Positions 27,709-36,346 of a DNA stretch of 56,979 bases are shown here, one piece after another. This stretch comes from Endozoicomonas acroporae (GTDB lineage: Bacteria > Pseudomonadota > Gammaproteobacteria > Pseudomonadales > Endozoicomonadaceae), in assembly GCF_002864045.1 (NCBI RefSeq), contig NZ_PJPV01000058.1, positions 1 through 56,979 of the forward strand. The letters are read 5' to 3'. The notes below the pieces were generated by a model. That model had not been told where the DNA came from and made no database searches. It saw only the letters and a program-made list of their open reading frames with translations. The position numbers and the translations under genes were made by a program. Every line of letters begins with the position of its first letter. The stretch's first letter is position 1.

Positions 27709-27784
27709 GGGTCGTTAGCTCAGTCGGTAGAGCAGTTGGCTTTTAACCAATTGGTCGTAGGTTCGAATCCTACACGACCCACCA
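27709..27784 (+). tRNA. tRNA-Lys (TTT), copy 1
   Basis: A 76-base cloverleaf with encoded CCA. The acceptor stem GGGTCGT pairs with ACGACCC; the anticodon loop CTTTTAA carries TTT; the T-arm GGTTCGAATCC is intact. Confidence 0.97.
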
Positions 27785-27856
27785 TATAGCATTGAGATTT
27801 GTAAAAAGTCTCTTGTTGAAGAAACTGTTGTCAGTACAGTAAAACTGTCGATCAGT

Positions 27857-27932
27857 TCCCTGATAGCTCAGTTGGTAGAGCAAATGACTGTTAATCATTG
27901 GGTCGCTGGTTCGAGTCCAGCTCGGGGAGCCA
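27857..27932 (+). tRNA. tRNA-Asn (GTT), copy 2
   Basis: Identical to copy 1, exactly 261 bases downstream of it, as part of a tandem duplication that includes the tRNA-Lys and the spacers. Confidence 0.97.
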
Positions 27933-27969
27933 CTTATTCTGTATATTAGCCTGTGGCTGAGGTAAGAAT

Positions 27970-28045
27970 GGGTCGTTAGCTCAGTCGGTAGAGCAGTTGG
28001 CTTTTAACCAATTGGTCGTAGGTTCGAATCCTACACGACCCACCA
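27970..28045 (+). tRNA. tRNA-Lys (TTT), copy 2
   Basis: Identical to the first tRNA-Lys, 261 bases downstream of it within the second repeat unit. Confidence 0.97.
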
Positions 28046-28117
28046 TACAGCATTGAGGCTCATAAAAAGTCCCTTGTTGAAGAAACTGTTGTCAGTACAG
28101 TAAAACTGTCGATTAGT

Positions 28118-28193
28118 TCCCTGATAGCTCAGTTGGTAGAGCAAATGACTGTTAATCATTGGGTCGCTGGTTCGAGTCCAGCTCGGGGAGCCA
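28118..28193 (+). tRNA. tRNA-Asn (GTT), copy 3
   Basis: Identical to the other two tRNA-Asn copies and again 261 bases from the preceding one. It closes the array; the bases after it diverge from the spacer seen after copies 1 and 2. Confidence 0.97.
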
Positions 28194-28438
28194 CTTTTCT
28201 TAACTATGAAGTGCTATTGTTGGTGTTTTCAAATCCTGTCATCTTTTCTTGAGACAGTTCCCGGTTTATTTTCAAGTCCCTTCCTCTTCTGATTGTTCCC
28301 CCATAGACATGGTATTAATTCTCCGGCCGAACCATCGAGACCTTCAAGGCAGGGATAGAGCAGGCCATACTTTATTACGCAGCTTTTCGGTTTTAATCAG
28401 CAGCATTGAAGAGCGGAGTAAATCACCCCGCATAGTGG

Positions 28439-29449
28439 TCAACCGTAGATTATATCAGTTTTATAACAGGCAACCTGGTGACGCTGATTCAATCCGGACG
28501 TGGAGCAATCAACAAGGTCTGGTTTTTTCTGTGAGCACTGTTCGTCCGCGTAGAGGCAGCGAGTCCTGAAGATACAGCCTGACGGTGGATCAATCGGTGA
28601 AGGTAAATCGCCTTTCAATACTACCCGCTTCTTTCTCACTGCAGGGTCCGGAGCCGGAACTGCGGAAATCAAAGCCTGTGTATAAGGATGTTTTGGCGAG
28701 TTATAGAGATCATCTTTATCGGCAATCTCCATAACATTACCCAAATACAAAACCATTACCCGGTGACTGATGTGACGGACAATGGACAGATCATGACTGA
28801 TAAACAGCAGTGACAGACCAAACTTCTGTTGCAACTCTCCCAGCAGATTAATGATCTGCGCCTGAATAGAGACATCCAGTGCGGACACAGGTTCATCACA
28901 GACGATCACCCTGGGTTGAAGAATCATTGCCCGGGCAATACCGATTCGCTGGCACTGTCCACCTGAGAACTCATGGGGGTAACGGTTGATCATGTGTGGC
29001 AACAGGCCAACAATATTCATCATCTCACGAACACGGTCCCTGACCGCCTCACCGGCAAGCTCTGGATGATGGGTGACCAGTGGTTCAGCAATAATCTCGC
29101 CGATGGTCATGCGTGGATCAAGGCTGGCCAGCGGATCCTGAAAAATGATCTGCATCTGTTTGCGCAAAGGGCGCATCTCTTTTACGGAATGCCCGGTGAT
29201 GCTCTGCCCCATCCAGACAACCTGCCCATCAGTATTGTGCAGTAATTGCAGAACCGCTCTACCGAGCGTGGATTTCCCGCAGCCAGACTCACCAACGACA
29301 GAAAGGGTTTCACCTTCATGAAGTTGGAAGCTGACACCATCGACGGCTTTCAAAGTCTTTTTTTTCGTGAAGAATGTGCCTGTATCGACGGGGAAGTGCA
29401 CCTTAAGGTTTTCTACTGTAAGGATTGGCGCTTGCTCAGTAACAGTCAT
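28439..29449 (-). CDS. oppF: Oligopeptide ABC transporter ATP-binding protein OppF
   Basis: The 336-residue ATPase is the last gene of the opp operon. Walker A is GESGCGKST, the signature is SGGQCQRIGIARA and Walker B is VIVCDEPVSALD. The C-terminal CIFRTRCLYADEQC region is the oligopeptide/dipeptide-transporter extension, with cysteines that in related proteins bind an iron-sulfur cluster. It overlaps oppD by 4 bases. It would energise peptide import through OppBC. Confidence 0.95.
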   Translation of the reverse strand: MTVTEQAPILTVENLKVHFPVDTGTFFTKKKTLKAVDGVSFQLHEGETLSVVGESGCGKSTLGRAVLQLLHNTDGQVVWMGQSITGHSVKEMRPLRKQMQIIFQDPLASLDPRMTIGEIIAEPLVTHHPELAGEAVRDRVREMMNIVGLLPHMINRYPHEFSGGQCQRIGIARAMILQPRVIVCDEPVSALDVSIQAQIINLLGELQQKFGLSLLFISHDLSIVRHISHRVMVLYLGNVMEIADKDDLYNSPKHPYTQALISAVPAPDPAVRKKRVVLKGDLPSPIDPPSGCIFRTRCLYADEQCSQKKPDLVDCSTSGLNQRHQVACYKTDIIYG

Positions 29450-30480
29450 AAAACACCTTCCACGACATTAACAGGATTATTTTTAACAGGGCTGCTGGCG
29501 TGAAAAGCTGAACTCAGTTGATGACAAGAGGCCGTTCGACCAGCATCAAACTCAGTGGTTTGAGGGCGCTCCTGTTGACAGAGATTGGTCGCATATTGGC
29601 ATCGGGGCTGAAATGCACAACCTTGTGGCAGTGCCTGAAGATTGGGAGGCTGTCCGGGAATTGCGTAGAGATCTTCATTATGATCACCATCAATTCTCGG
29701 CATGGATTGCAAAAGACCCCGGGTGTATGGGTGTTTTGCATCACTGAAGAGTGCTTGTACGGATCCGGTTTCAACCACACGACCACCATACATCACCATC
29801 ACATGATCGCACATACTGGCAATGACACCCAGGTCATGGGTAATCATCACAATGGACATACCCAGCTTGTCTTTCAGGTCATGGAGCAGGTCCAGAATCT
29901 GAGCCTGAATGGTAACATCGAGCGCAGTGGTTGGCTCATCAGCAATTAACAGGTCCGGCTCACAGAGCAGTGCAATAGCGATCATAACTCGCTGACGCAT
30001 GCCACCAGAGAACTCATGGGGGTACATATGAACCCGCTTGCGGGCCTCTGGTATGCCTACCAGTTCCAGCATTTCAATGGATCGCTCCAGGGCTTTCTTT
30101 TGGCTCATACCCTGATGTTCAATCAGGACTTCAGTCATCTGTCGTGAGACTTTCAGATAGGGGTTCAGGGATGTCATTGGGTCCTGAAAAATCATGGACA
30201 GAGAAACGCCGCGCACCTTATTCAGTTCTTTAACGGGCAGTCCAAGAATGTTTTGGCCTTTAAAGATAGCTTCACCCGTGGTTTTGCCATTCTTTGCCAA
30301 TAAACCCATCAAGGCCATAAATATCTGGGTTTTTCCGGAACCGGATTCGCCCACGACACCCAGGCTTTCACCTTTCTTCAGGGTGAAACTGATCTCATTG
30401 GCGGCGGCTACTTCACCATCCGGCGTATCGAAGCGGGTATTGAGGTTTTTGACCTCAAGAATGATGCTGTTCTCGTTCAT
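29446..30480 (-). CDS. oppD: Oligopeptide ABC transporter ATP-binding protein OppD
   Basis: The 344-residue ATPase has Walker A GESGSGKTQ, signature SGGMRQRVMIA, Walker B LLIADEPTTALD and the C-terminal GCAFQPRCQYATNLC extension typical of OppD. It forms the heterodimeric ATPase with OppF on the cytoplasmic face. It starts two bases after the oppC stop and overlaps oppF by 4 bases, so the genes are one transcription unit. Confidence 0.95.
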   Translation of the reverse strand: MNENSIILEVKNLNTRFDTPDGEVAAANEISFTLKKGESLGVVGESGSGKTQIFMALMGLLAKNGKTTGEAIFKGQNILGLPVKELNKVRGVSLSMIFQDPMTSLNPYLKVSRQMTEVLIEHQGMSQKKALERSIEMLELVGIPEARKRVHMYPHEFSGGMRQRVMIAIALLCEPDLLIADEPTTALDVTIQAQILDLLHDLKDKLGMSIVMITHDLGVIASMCDHVMVMYGGRVVETGSVQALFSDAKHPYTRGLLQSMPRIDGDHNEDLYAIPGQPPNLQALPQGCAFQPRCQYATNLCQQERPQTTEFDAGRTASCHQLSSAFHASSPVKNNPVNVVEGVL

Positions 30481-30482
30481 AA

Positions 30483-31412
30483 TTATCGATCCTTTGGGTC
30501 CAGTGCGTCGCGCAGACCATCACCAATGAAGTTGAAACAGAAAAGTGTGATGGCCAGGAAAGTGGCTGGGAATGCCAGCATCCAGGGCGCGGATTCCATG
30601 ACTTTTGCCCCTTCGGAAATCAAAACGCCCCAGCTGGTCAAAGGCTCCTGAACCCCGAGACCCAGGAATGAGAGAAAACTTTCCGTCAGAATGACCTGGG
30701 GAATTGTCAGTGTCATATAGACGATCACCGGGCCAAGAATATTGGGAATGATATGGCGGAAGATAATTTTTGTCGTTGACACGCCACTGGCATGGGCTGC
30801 TTCAACAAACTCTTTCTTTTTAACCGCCAGGGTCTGGCCTCGCACAATACGGGCCATGGTAAGCCATTCAACAGCACCTAATGCGACAAAAATCAGATAA
30901 ATGTTGCGACCAAAGATCACCATCAGAATAATCACAAAGAACATGAAAGGCAGGGAGTAAAGAATGTCCACAAAACGCATCATGATGTTATCGATACGTC
31001 CACCCATATAGCCAGCTACAGCGCCATAAACGACACCGATGACCAGTGACATGGTTGTGGCTACCAGCCCAACCATGAGCGAAACTCTTGCTCCATAGAG
31101 CGTGCGGACAAACAGATCTCGACCATTCTCATCGGTACCAAACCAGAAGCCTTCAGCAGCGTTGGGAGGCACTTGAATAAAGTCCCAATAGACCTCATCA
31201 AAAGGGTGAGATGACAGCCAGGGAGCAAAAATAGCCATCAATGTAATGATGGATAGAATGATCATTGAAACCACAGCAGCCTTGTTTCGCATCAGGCGAA
31301 TACGGGCATCCTGCCAGAGAGAGCGGCCAGCAACTTCAGTTAAATCGGCTGAATCTGAAAAGTTGTCGTTAAACGTGGCCAGTTTATCGTTCACATTCAT
31401 GATGTTGTTCAT
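30483..31412 (-). CDS. oppC: Oligopeptide ABC transporter permease OppC
   Basis: The 309-residue inner-membrane permease has the OppC N-terminal region with one helix before the periplasmic loop (PNAAEGFWFGTDENGRDLFVR is the typical motif region) and the EAA loop EAAHASGVSTTKIIFRHIIPN that couples to the ATPases. Length matches E. coli OppC (302). Its ATG overlaps the oppB stop by 4 bases. Confidence 0.95.
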   Translation of the reverse strand: MNNIMNVNDKLATFNDNFSDSADLTEVAGRSLWQDARIRLMRNKAAVVSMIILSIITLMAIFAPWLSSHPFDEVYWDFIQVPPNAAEGFWFGTDENGRDLFVRTLYGARVSLMVGLVATTMSLVIGVVYGAVAGYMGGRIDNIMMRFVDILYSLPFMFFVIILMVIFGRNIYLIFVALGAVEWLTMARIVRGQTLAVKKKEFVEAAHASGVSTTKIIFRHIIPNILGPVIVYMTLTIPQVILTESFLSFLGLGVQEPLTSWGVLISEGAKVMESAPWMLAFPATFLAITLFCFNFIGDGLRDALDPKDR

Positions 31413-32335
31413 CCGCTAACCCTCAGTTTTGGATCCAGAAAGCTGTACACCACATCCACGATCAGGTTCATAAGGAGAATCAGGGTTGCGTAGAAAATCA
31501 CCACACCCATCACCAATGGATAGTCACGGTTCAGTGCGGCATTGACAAAGTAACGGCCAACGCCGGGAATATCGTAAATAGACTCAATCACTACCGAGCC
31601 GGTAGTCACAGCGGCAACCGCTGGCCCTAAATAGGAAACCACAGGCAACAAAGCACCCTTGATGGCATGGCAAATGACCACCAGGCGTTCACGAATTCCT
31701 TTAGCCCTTGCCGTTCTGATGTAGTTAGAGTGCAGAACCTCAATCATTGAACCCCGCGTCAGTCGGGCAATATAAGCGATCTGTGGCAGCGCCAGAGAAA
31801 TTACAGGTAAAACCAGGTTTCTGGCAGCGCCATCTCCCCAGCCTGCAACCGGTAACCAGGCCAGGTAGACACCAAATACCAGGGAAAGAATTGGGGCCGC
31901 AACAAAGTTAGGAACCGCTATACCGGTCATCGCAACGCCCATAATGGCGTAATCGGTTTTCTGGTTCTGATAAAGTGCTGCAAGAGTTCCTAAACCAATG
32001 CCAATAAACGTCGCCAGTAATATAGCAAGTCCGCCAATCTGGAAGCTGGCTGGTAAGCCGGACAAAATCAGCTCAGTAACGGAAAAGTCTCTGAATTTAT
32101 AAGAAGGGCCAAAATCAAACTGAAGCAACTTGCCAAGGTAAATGAAATACTGTTCATGGACTGGTTTGTCCAGATCGTAGGCTTTGAGAATGTTGGCTTC
32201 AATTTCCGGGGGTAACTGTCGTTCTTGATCGAACGGCCCACCGGGGGCAATACGCATCATAAAAAATGCGATGGTAATGATGATGAGCAGCGTCGGAATC
32301 GCCGTCAGCAACCGCTTGAGAATATAGGAGAACAT
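31409..32335 (-). CDS. oppB: Oligopeptide ABC transporter permease OppB
   Basis: The 308-residue permease starts MFSYILKRLLTAIPTLL and has the EAA loop RTARAKGIRERLVVICHAIK and the C-terminal LNLIVDVVYSFLDPKLR-like end (MNLIVDVVYSFLDPKLRVSG). Length matches E. coli OppB (306). It is intact although the gene upstream, oppA, is broken. A 165-bp MITE lies 94 bp upstream, between oppA and oppB, so transcription must pass through it. Confidence 0.95.
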   Translation of the reverse strand: MFSYILKRLLTAIPTLLIIITIAFFMMRIAPGGPFDQERQLPPEIEANILKAYDLDKPVHEQYFIYLGKLLQFDFGPSYKFRDFSVTELILSGLPASFQIGGLAILLATFIGIGLGTLAALYQNQKTDYAIMGVAMTGIAVPNFVAAPILSLVFGVYLAWLPVAGWGDGAARNLVLPVISLALPQIAYIARLTRGSMIEVLHSNYIRTARAKGIRERLVVICHAIKGALLPVVSYLGPAVAAVTTGSVVIESIYDIPGVGRYFVNAALNRDYPLVMGVVIFYATLILLMNLIVDVVYSFLDPKLRVSG

Positions 32336-32428
32336 GGAACAATTCGCTCTTTCCTCTGGAGTTCCCTCTTCGTTTTGTTATTCATGGCCATCCGTGGCGC
32401 ACGACAACTTTTGAGCGCACTCCTGCTG

Positions 32429-32593
32429 TAAGTAGTTAACCAAATGAAATCATATATTTCTGACTAAGTTGTCAGTCACTCTGCGGCGTTGCAACTCCGG
32501 TCACATAGCTACGGCTATGCTCCCTACGTTGCGCCTTGCATAGTAACTGCCCACTTAGCCAGAAATATACGATTCCATTTGGCCAACTACTTA
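32429..32593. mobile_element. MITE copy 2 (short form, TA-bounded)
   Basis: A 165-bp element with the same ~42-bp terminal inverted repeats as copy 1, TA at both ends and an internal palindrome CATAGCTACGGCTATG. It sits in the oppA-oppB spacer. Compared with copy 1 about 46 bp of internal sequence is absent, as also in copy 3. Confidence 0.88.
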
Positions 32594-32614
32594 CAACAGC
32601 AGGAGGCTGTCCAG

Positions 32615-33355
32615 TTACTTAATAGAAAGGTATCGGGCCCGATGGATATCGGAGGCGTTATCAATCCAGCCATCAACCTTCGGACTTACCAGGTTTTTGG
32701 ATACATAGTGGTAAATAGGTATATTTGGCAGTTCGTTCAGCGCAATAACTTAAGCCTGTCGCATATATTCATTACGCTTGACAGGGTCAGCTTCCAGCTC
32801 CGCTTTTCTCATCAGATCGTTGTAGGTACCGTCATTAAAGTTAGCGTAGTTCTGAGAAGTGTTACGGCTTTCCATCAGATTCAGGAAGTTCTGCGGATCG
32901 TTATAGTCAGCGATCCAGCCAGCGCGGGCAGCCTGAAAATCCCGGGTTTTCAGGTTGTCGTAGTGAACCTTGACTTCAGTGTTGAACAGTTCGGTTTTCA
33001 CACCCAGTGCTTTTTTCCACATGGCAGCAACAGCAATCGCAACCTTCTTATGGTTCTCTGACGTGTTGTAACTCAGCCGGATGGTAGGTGCATTCGACTT
33101 ATCATAACCCGCTTGTTTCATCAGCTTTTGCGCTTCGGCAACACGCTCGGCCTGATTCATTCCTTTCCAGCTGACTTCAGGAGATGAGCCGTAGTCGCCA
33201 GTACCGGGTGGTACAAAGCTGTATGCCGCTACTTCACCCGTTCTCAACACTTTTTCAGTGAGAATTTTGCGATCAATGGTCATCGCCAGTGCCCTCCGGA
33301 CACGCAGGTCTTTCAGCACATCATCATCAAGGTTAAGAGGGCTTGTTGCAGTTAA
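32615..33355 (-). pseudogene. oppA: oppA pseudogene, C-terminal part
   Basis: This is the C-terminal half of an oligopeptide-binding protein, with the family motifs VRRALAMTIDR, the WIADYNDPQNFL segment and the final IPIYHYVSKNLV, ending at the TAA at 32615. An in-frame TAA at 32750-32752 (after NEYMRQA) interrupts it; the frame resumes immediately with VIALNELP, consistent with a single G-to-T change of a GAA codon. The 5' end of this part is cut by the IS607-type element at about 33355. Confidence 0.9.
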
Positions 33356-33407
33356 CAAAAACCTATCTATAGTTACTCGGACCTATTCAAAATGAGTAAG
33401 TTCTGTT

Positions 33408-33752
33408 GTGAATGATCGATACTCCATCTCCCGGGCCGCTGACCATTTAGGGCTACCCCCTTCTACTCTGCGTCGCTGGGAGGCTTGTGGAAAACTCGTG
33501 CCTGAGCATACTGCCGGTGGTCAACAACATTACAGCGCCAGTCAGTTAATGACGCAGCAGACTCCACAGGTACAGCGCAAAACGGTAGCTTACAGCCTGG
33601 TTTCCAGCCATGACCAGAAAAAAGACCTGGCGATGGATGTTCTGGATATTATCACTGTGTTTTCTGCCCGCCTCTACGGCGGCCGCAGTCGCAAAAATCA
33701 GCAGCTGATGGAGAAATTGACTAAAGTTGTAGAGGATACTGGGAAGCCATGA
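33408..33752 (+). pseudogene. tnpA: IS607-type serine recombinase TnpA, internally deleted
   Basis: The frame encodes 114 residues. The N-terminus is a MerR-like helix-turn-helix (YSISRAADHLGLPPSTLRRWE), followed by the recombinase start TVAYSLVSSHDQKKDL with the catalytic-serine region. It then jumps directly to AMDVLDIITVFSARLYGGRSRKN, which in full-length proteins (about 200 residues) lies some 90 residues later. Most of the catalytic domain is therefore deleted in frame, so autonomous transposition is not expected. GTG start; its stop overlaps the tnpB ATG. Confidence 0.85.
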
Positions 33753-35413
33753 GCGAAGAAGCAGCCATGAGCGAAAAAGGCTCGTTTATGACTGACAGTC
33801 TGTCACTGACCTTCCAGACCCGCCTGAACATCTCCGCTGCCCAGAATGCCGCCCTGTCCGCTATCGCCGGGTTGATGTCGTCCATCGAACGTGGATTATA
33901 TGTCCAGTGGCGTAAGGGACAATCACTGGCTTCCCTGAAAAACAAGACCATTGCCCGCAACCGGATTCCTGCCCGGTACTTTAATGCAGCGAAAGCCAGC
34001 CTTGAGGGTAAGATTCGCTCAGTCATATCCAATCTGGCAAACAGTGAAGACAGTTACCAGCGTCGCATCAAGGCAAAGCATCGGCACATAAAGAAACAGG
34101 CAAAGGCACTGAACAAAGAAGAAAATCCTCAAAAACGAGCTCAATTGCGCTTTGGCCTGCACCAGTCTAAACGACGGCTGTCAACCTTAAAGGCTCATCT
34201 GCTTCGTATACGGCAGAGGTTGGAAAACAATGACCCGGCTATCTGCTTTGGCTCCAAAGCCCTGTTTAAAAAACAGTTCCACCTGGAGAAAAACGGCTAT
34301 TGTGGCCATAACGAGTGGCAACAGGACTGGCAGGATGCCCGGCAATCACAGTTTTTTATCATTGGTAGTAAAGACGAGTCCCATGGCTGCCAGCTGTGTG
34401 CCCTGACTCAAGCCAAAGACGGCACCCTGTCTGCTCGTTTGCGAGTACCGGATGCTTTGGTCGGTGAGCATGGACAATACCTTGAGCTGACCAATATCCA
34501 CTTTGCCCATGGCGGTGACGCTATTAATGCAGCGCTTGAAAAAAATCAACGACGCAAGTCGTTGAGCTTGAAGGCCGGTCGGGATCAGTTTGGTGACCTC
34601 TATAAACACTATGGCCAGGCACTGTCCTTTCGGTTTGCCCGCGATAAGAAGGGCTGGCGGTTGCTGGTGACAACGGCAGCGATACGGGGTCGCCCGTGTA
34701 CCTGCCCGGAAGCCGGTGCCATGGGGCTGGATATCAACGCCGACCACCTGGCCCTGGCGTTGATTGACCGCCACGGTAACCCGCTGAACAAATGGACCAT
34801 TCCCTGTCACACCTTTGGCAAGACTTCAGAGCAGCGTCGGGCGGTGATTGGTGACGCCTGCAAGCAGGTGGTTAAACTGGCAAAGCAAGCCGGGGTACCG
34901 CTGGTAATGGAGCACCTGTCGTTCCGGAAAAAGAAAGACGAGCTGGAAAAGAGTCACTCAGCCCGCTACGCCCGGATGCTGTCCGGACTGGCATACGACC
35001 AGATTCATAAGACACTGGTCAGCCGTGCTTACCGTGAAGGCGTCGGTCTGACCAGGGTCAACCCGGCTTACACGTCGGTGATAGGGCGGACAAAATTCAG
35101 TGGCCAGTATGGCCTGTCGGTGCACCATGGCGCAGCTGTGGCGATAGCCCGACGTTATTTCCGGTTTTCTGAGCGATTGCCCCGTGGTGCCACAGCCCGG
35201 CTGTGGGACGATAGGGCGGGCCATGTCGCCTTGCGGTTACCAGAGGATAACGGCAAGCACGTATGGACCCGCTGGGCGATTCTGCGTGGGAAACTGGGAA
35301 CGGCTTTTTCAGAGCGACCAAAGCGATCGAAGCATCCACCGGCCTTTTCGGCGACGGCAGGGCTGTGTGAGGGAGATAGCGGTGTTGTTTTCGACACGGT
35401 GCCCCCGTTTTAA
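33749..35413 (+). CDS. tnpB: TnpB-family RNA-guided nuclease-like protein of the IS607-type element
   Basis: The 554-residue protein is a long TnpB-related protein. RuvC motif I is GLDINADHLA (Asp328) and motif II is VMEHLSF (Glu388). At the place of motif III, where TnpB usually has an Asp before NAA, it reads GLSVHHGAAVAIARR (about 455-469), without an obvious Asp, and the four-cysteine zinc ribbon normally found between II and III is not seen; single CQLC (214-217) and CTC (317-319) motifs lie further upstream. The N-terminal half is basic and helical. TnpB proteins cut DNA guided by an RNA from the element's right end; whether this form is active is uncertain. ATG at 33767 is an alternative start. 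Confidence 0.85.
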   Translation: MSEEAAMSEKGSFMTDSLSLTFQTRLNISAAQNAALSAIAGLMSSIERGLYVQWRKGQSLASLKNKTIARNRIPARYFNAAKASLEGKIRSVISNLANSEDSYQRRIKAKHRHIKKQAKALNKEENPQKRAQLRFGLHQSKRRLSTLKAHLLRIRQRLENNDPAICFGSKALFKKQFHLEKNGYCGHNEWQQDWQDARQSQFFIIGSKDESHGCQLCALTQAKDGTLSARLRVPDALVGEHGQYLELTNIHFAHGGDAINAALEKNQRRKSLSLKAGRDQFGDLYKHYGQALSFRFARDKKGWRLLVTTAAIRGRPCTCPEAGAMGLDINADHLALALIDRHGNPLNKWTIPCHTFGKTSEQRRAVIGDACKQVVKLAKQAGVPLVMEHLSFRKKKDELEKSHSARYARMLSGLAYDQIHKTLVSRAYREGVGLTRVNPAYTSVIGRTKFSGQYGLSVHHGAAVAIARRYFRFSERLPRGATARLWDDRAGHVALRLPEDNGKHVWTRWAILRGKLGTAFSERPKRSKHPPAFSATAGLCEGDSGVVFDTVPPF

Positions 35414-35530
35414 CTTTGGTCTGTCGGTGAGATTCCGACACGTGAATCGTCAGTAGCACTGCTCGGCTGGCGTCTTGCGGAAAACGCTCAGGTTTAGATA
35501 ACTTTGAGTAGGTTTGAGCAAGTTTTTAGG
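35414..35530 (+). ncRNA. Candidate omega/reRNA region at the right end of the IS607-type element
   Basis: The 117 bases between the tnpB stop and the element end are non-coding and contain a hairpin TGTCGG/CCGACA (35422-35440) and further GC-rich stretches. In TnpB systems the guide RNA scaffold comes from this position and the guide is the flanking DNA, here oppA sequence starting AGCGGTAGTAATAAACGCCG. The assignment rests on position and the hairpin only. Confidence 0.4.
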
Positions 35531-36146
35531 AGCGGTAGTAATAAACGCCGAGATACGGTGCGATGCGCACGTAGTCCGGCATGTTTTTCTCCAGCCATTT
35601 CAGGTCTGAAGAAGCAAAGTCTGTTTGAATATCAACCTCGCCAGCCCGAACTCGCTTCAGTACAGCTGAACGGTCTTCCTGTGGGTAGTAAAGCAGTTCA
35701 TCCAGCGATACATTCGCAGCGTCGTAGAATTGCGGGTTTTTTTTCCAGGCGAATCTGAGCGTTAGGTGTCCACTCACTCAGAGTGAACGCGCCATTGCTG
35801 ACCATGTTGCTATCTTTTGCCCAGTTTTTACCCAGCTCTTCGATTTTGTGACTCGGAACAGGGTAGGCGGTGTAATGGGCCAGCTGTGCAATAAAGTAAG
35901 GGGCCGGGCCGGAAAGTGTAATTTCGAGTGTACTATCATCAATGGCTTTTACTGCAAGCGCTTCAGGACCTGCCTTGCCGGTGTTGTACTCTTCAGCACC
36001 TTTGATGGTGTAAAGAAGGGAAGCATAACCCGCAGCAGTTTCAGGCTTCAGGATACGTTGTCCGGAGTGGTTAGCAATGTGCCGGAAAGCGCAATAGAAA
36101 CAGCCAGCAAGCCAGCTTTCAGTTGCTTGAATTGTTTGATTTTCAC
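35531..36146 (-). pseudogene. oppA: oppA pseudogene, N-terminal part
   Basis: From a GTG at 36146 (preceded by AGAGGAAG) a typical signal peptide is encoded (LKAGLLAVSIALSGTLLTTP), but that frame stops soon after. Directly behind it, in another frame, OppA sequence resumes at KPETAAGYASLLYTIKGAEEY, so roughly 95 residues of the mature N-terminus are deleted. A second frameshift lies in an 8-T run at 35737-35744: with seven T the product would read LEKNPQFYDAANV as in OppA. The coding sequence ends at the IS607-type element after GVYYYR. The gene is clearly non-functional. Confidence 0.9.
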
Positions 36147-36275
36147 GGGTGCTACTTCCTCTTTTCATGGTCTTCTTATGCAGTAAGTATCGACAGTCTA
36201 CTTAAGCCCGGAGGGTATCCATGCTCAACTGCGTAGCAATATATAGAAGTACGAAGTCGTTTTTTTATTGTGTTA

Positions 36276-36290
36276 GCAAACAACTGGCCA
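36276..36290 (-). promoter_or_regulatory. Possible sigma-54 promoter before oppA
   Basis: On the minus strand the sequence reads TGGCCA-GTTGT-TTGCT, matching the -24/-12 consensus TGGCAC-N5-TTGC at TGGC and TTGC with exact spacing. It lies 130 bases upstream of the oppA start. No enhancer site was found nearby, so this remains a candidate. Confidence 0.35.
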
Positions 36291-36346
36291 ATAAGAACAG
36301 ATATGAATATGTATTGCAATCTGTCTTAATCAGCAGGGGGGGAAGG

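Larger units (their letters stand above)
27596..28193 (+). repeat. 261-bp tandem duplication of the Asn-Lys tRNA unit
   Basis: Two successive 261-bp units (27596-27856 and 27857-28117) differ at only a handful of spacer positions, and a third unit begins with tRNA-Asn copy 3. The pattern indicates amplification by unequal crossing-over. Confidence 0.9.
33356..35530 (+). mobile_element. IS607-type insertion sequence in oppA
   Basis: About 2.17 kb carrying a MerR-HTH/serine-recombinase tnpA and tnpB, inserted in oppA codons. Near the ends are AAACCTATCTATAGTTA (33359-33375) and the inverted partner TAACTTTGAGTAGGTTT (35499-35515), matching at AAACCTA and AGTTA. The boundaries were set where the OppA reading frame stops and resumes (GVYYYR before, TATSPLNL after) and are good to a few bases. 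No target-site duplication is evident, as expected for this family. Confidence 0.85.

Noticed and set aside
27596..28193. Regular repeats considered as a CRISPR array
   Set aside because: The repeats are complete tRNA genes with conserved spacers, not short repeats with unique spacers.
28249..28569. 106-codon plus-strand frame after the tRNA array
   Set aside because: It runs antisense into the 3' end of oppF and encodes nothing recognisable.
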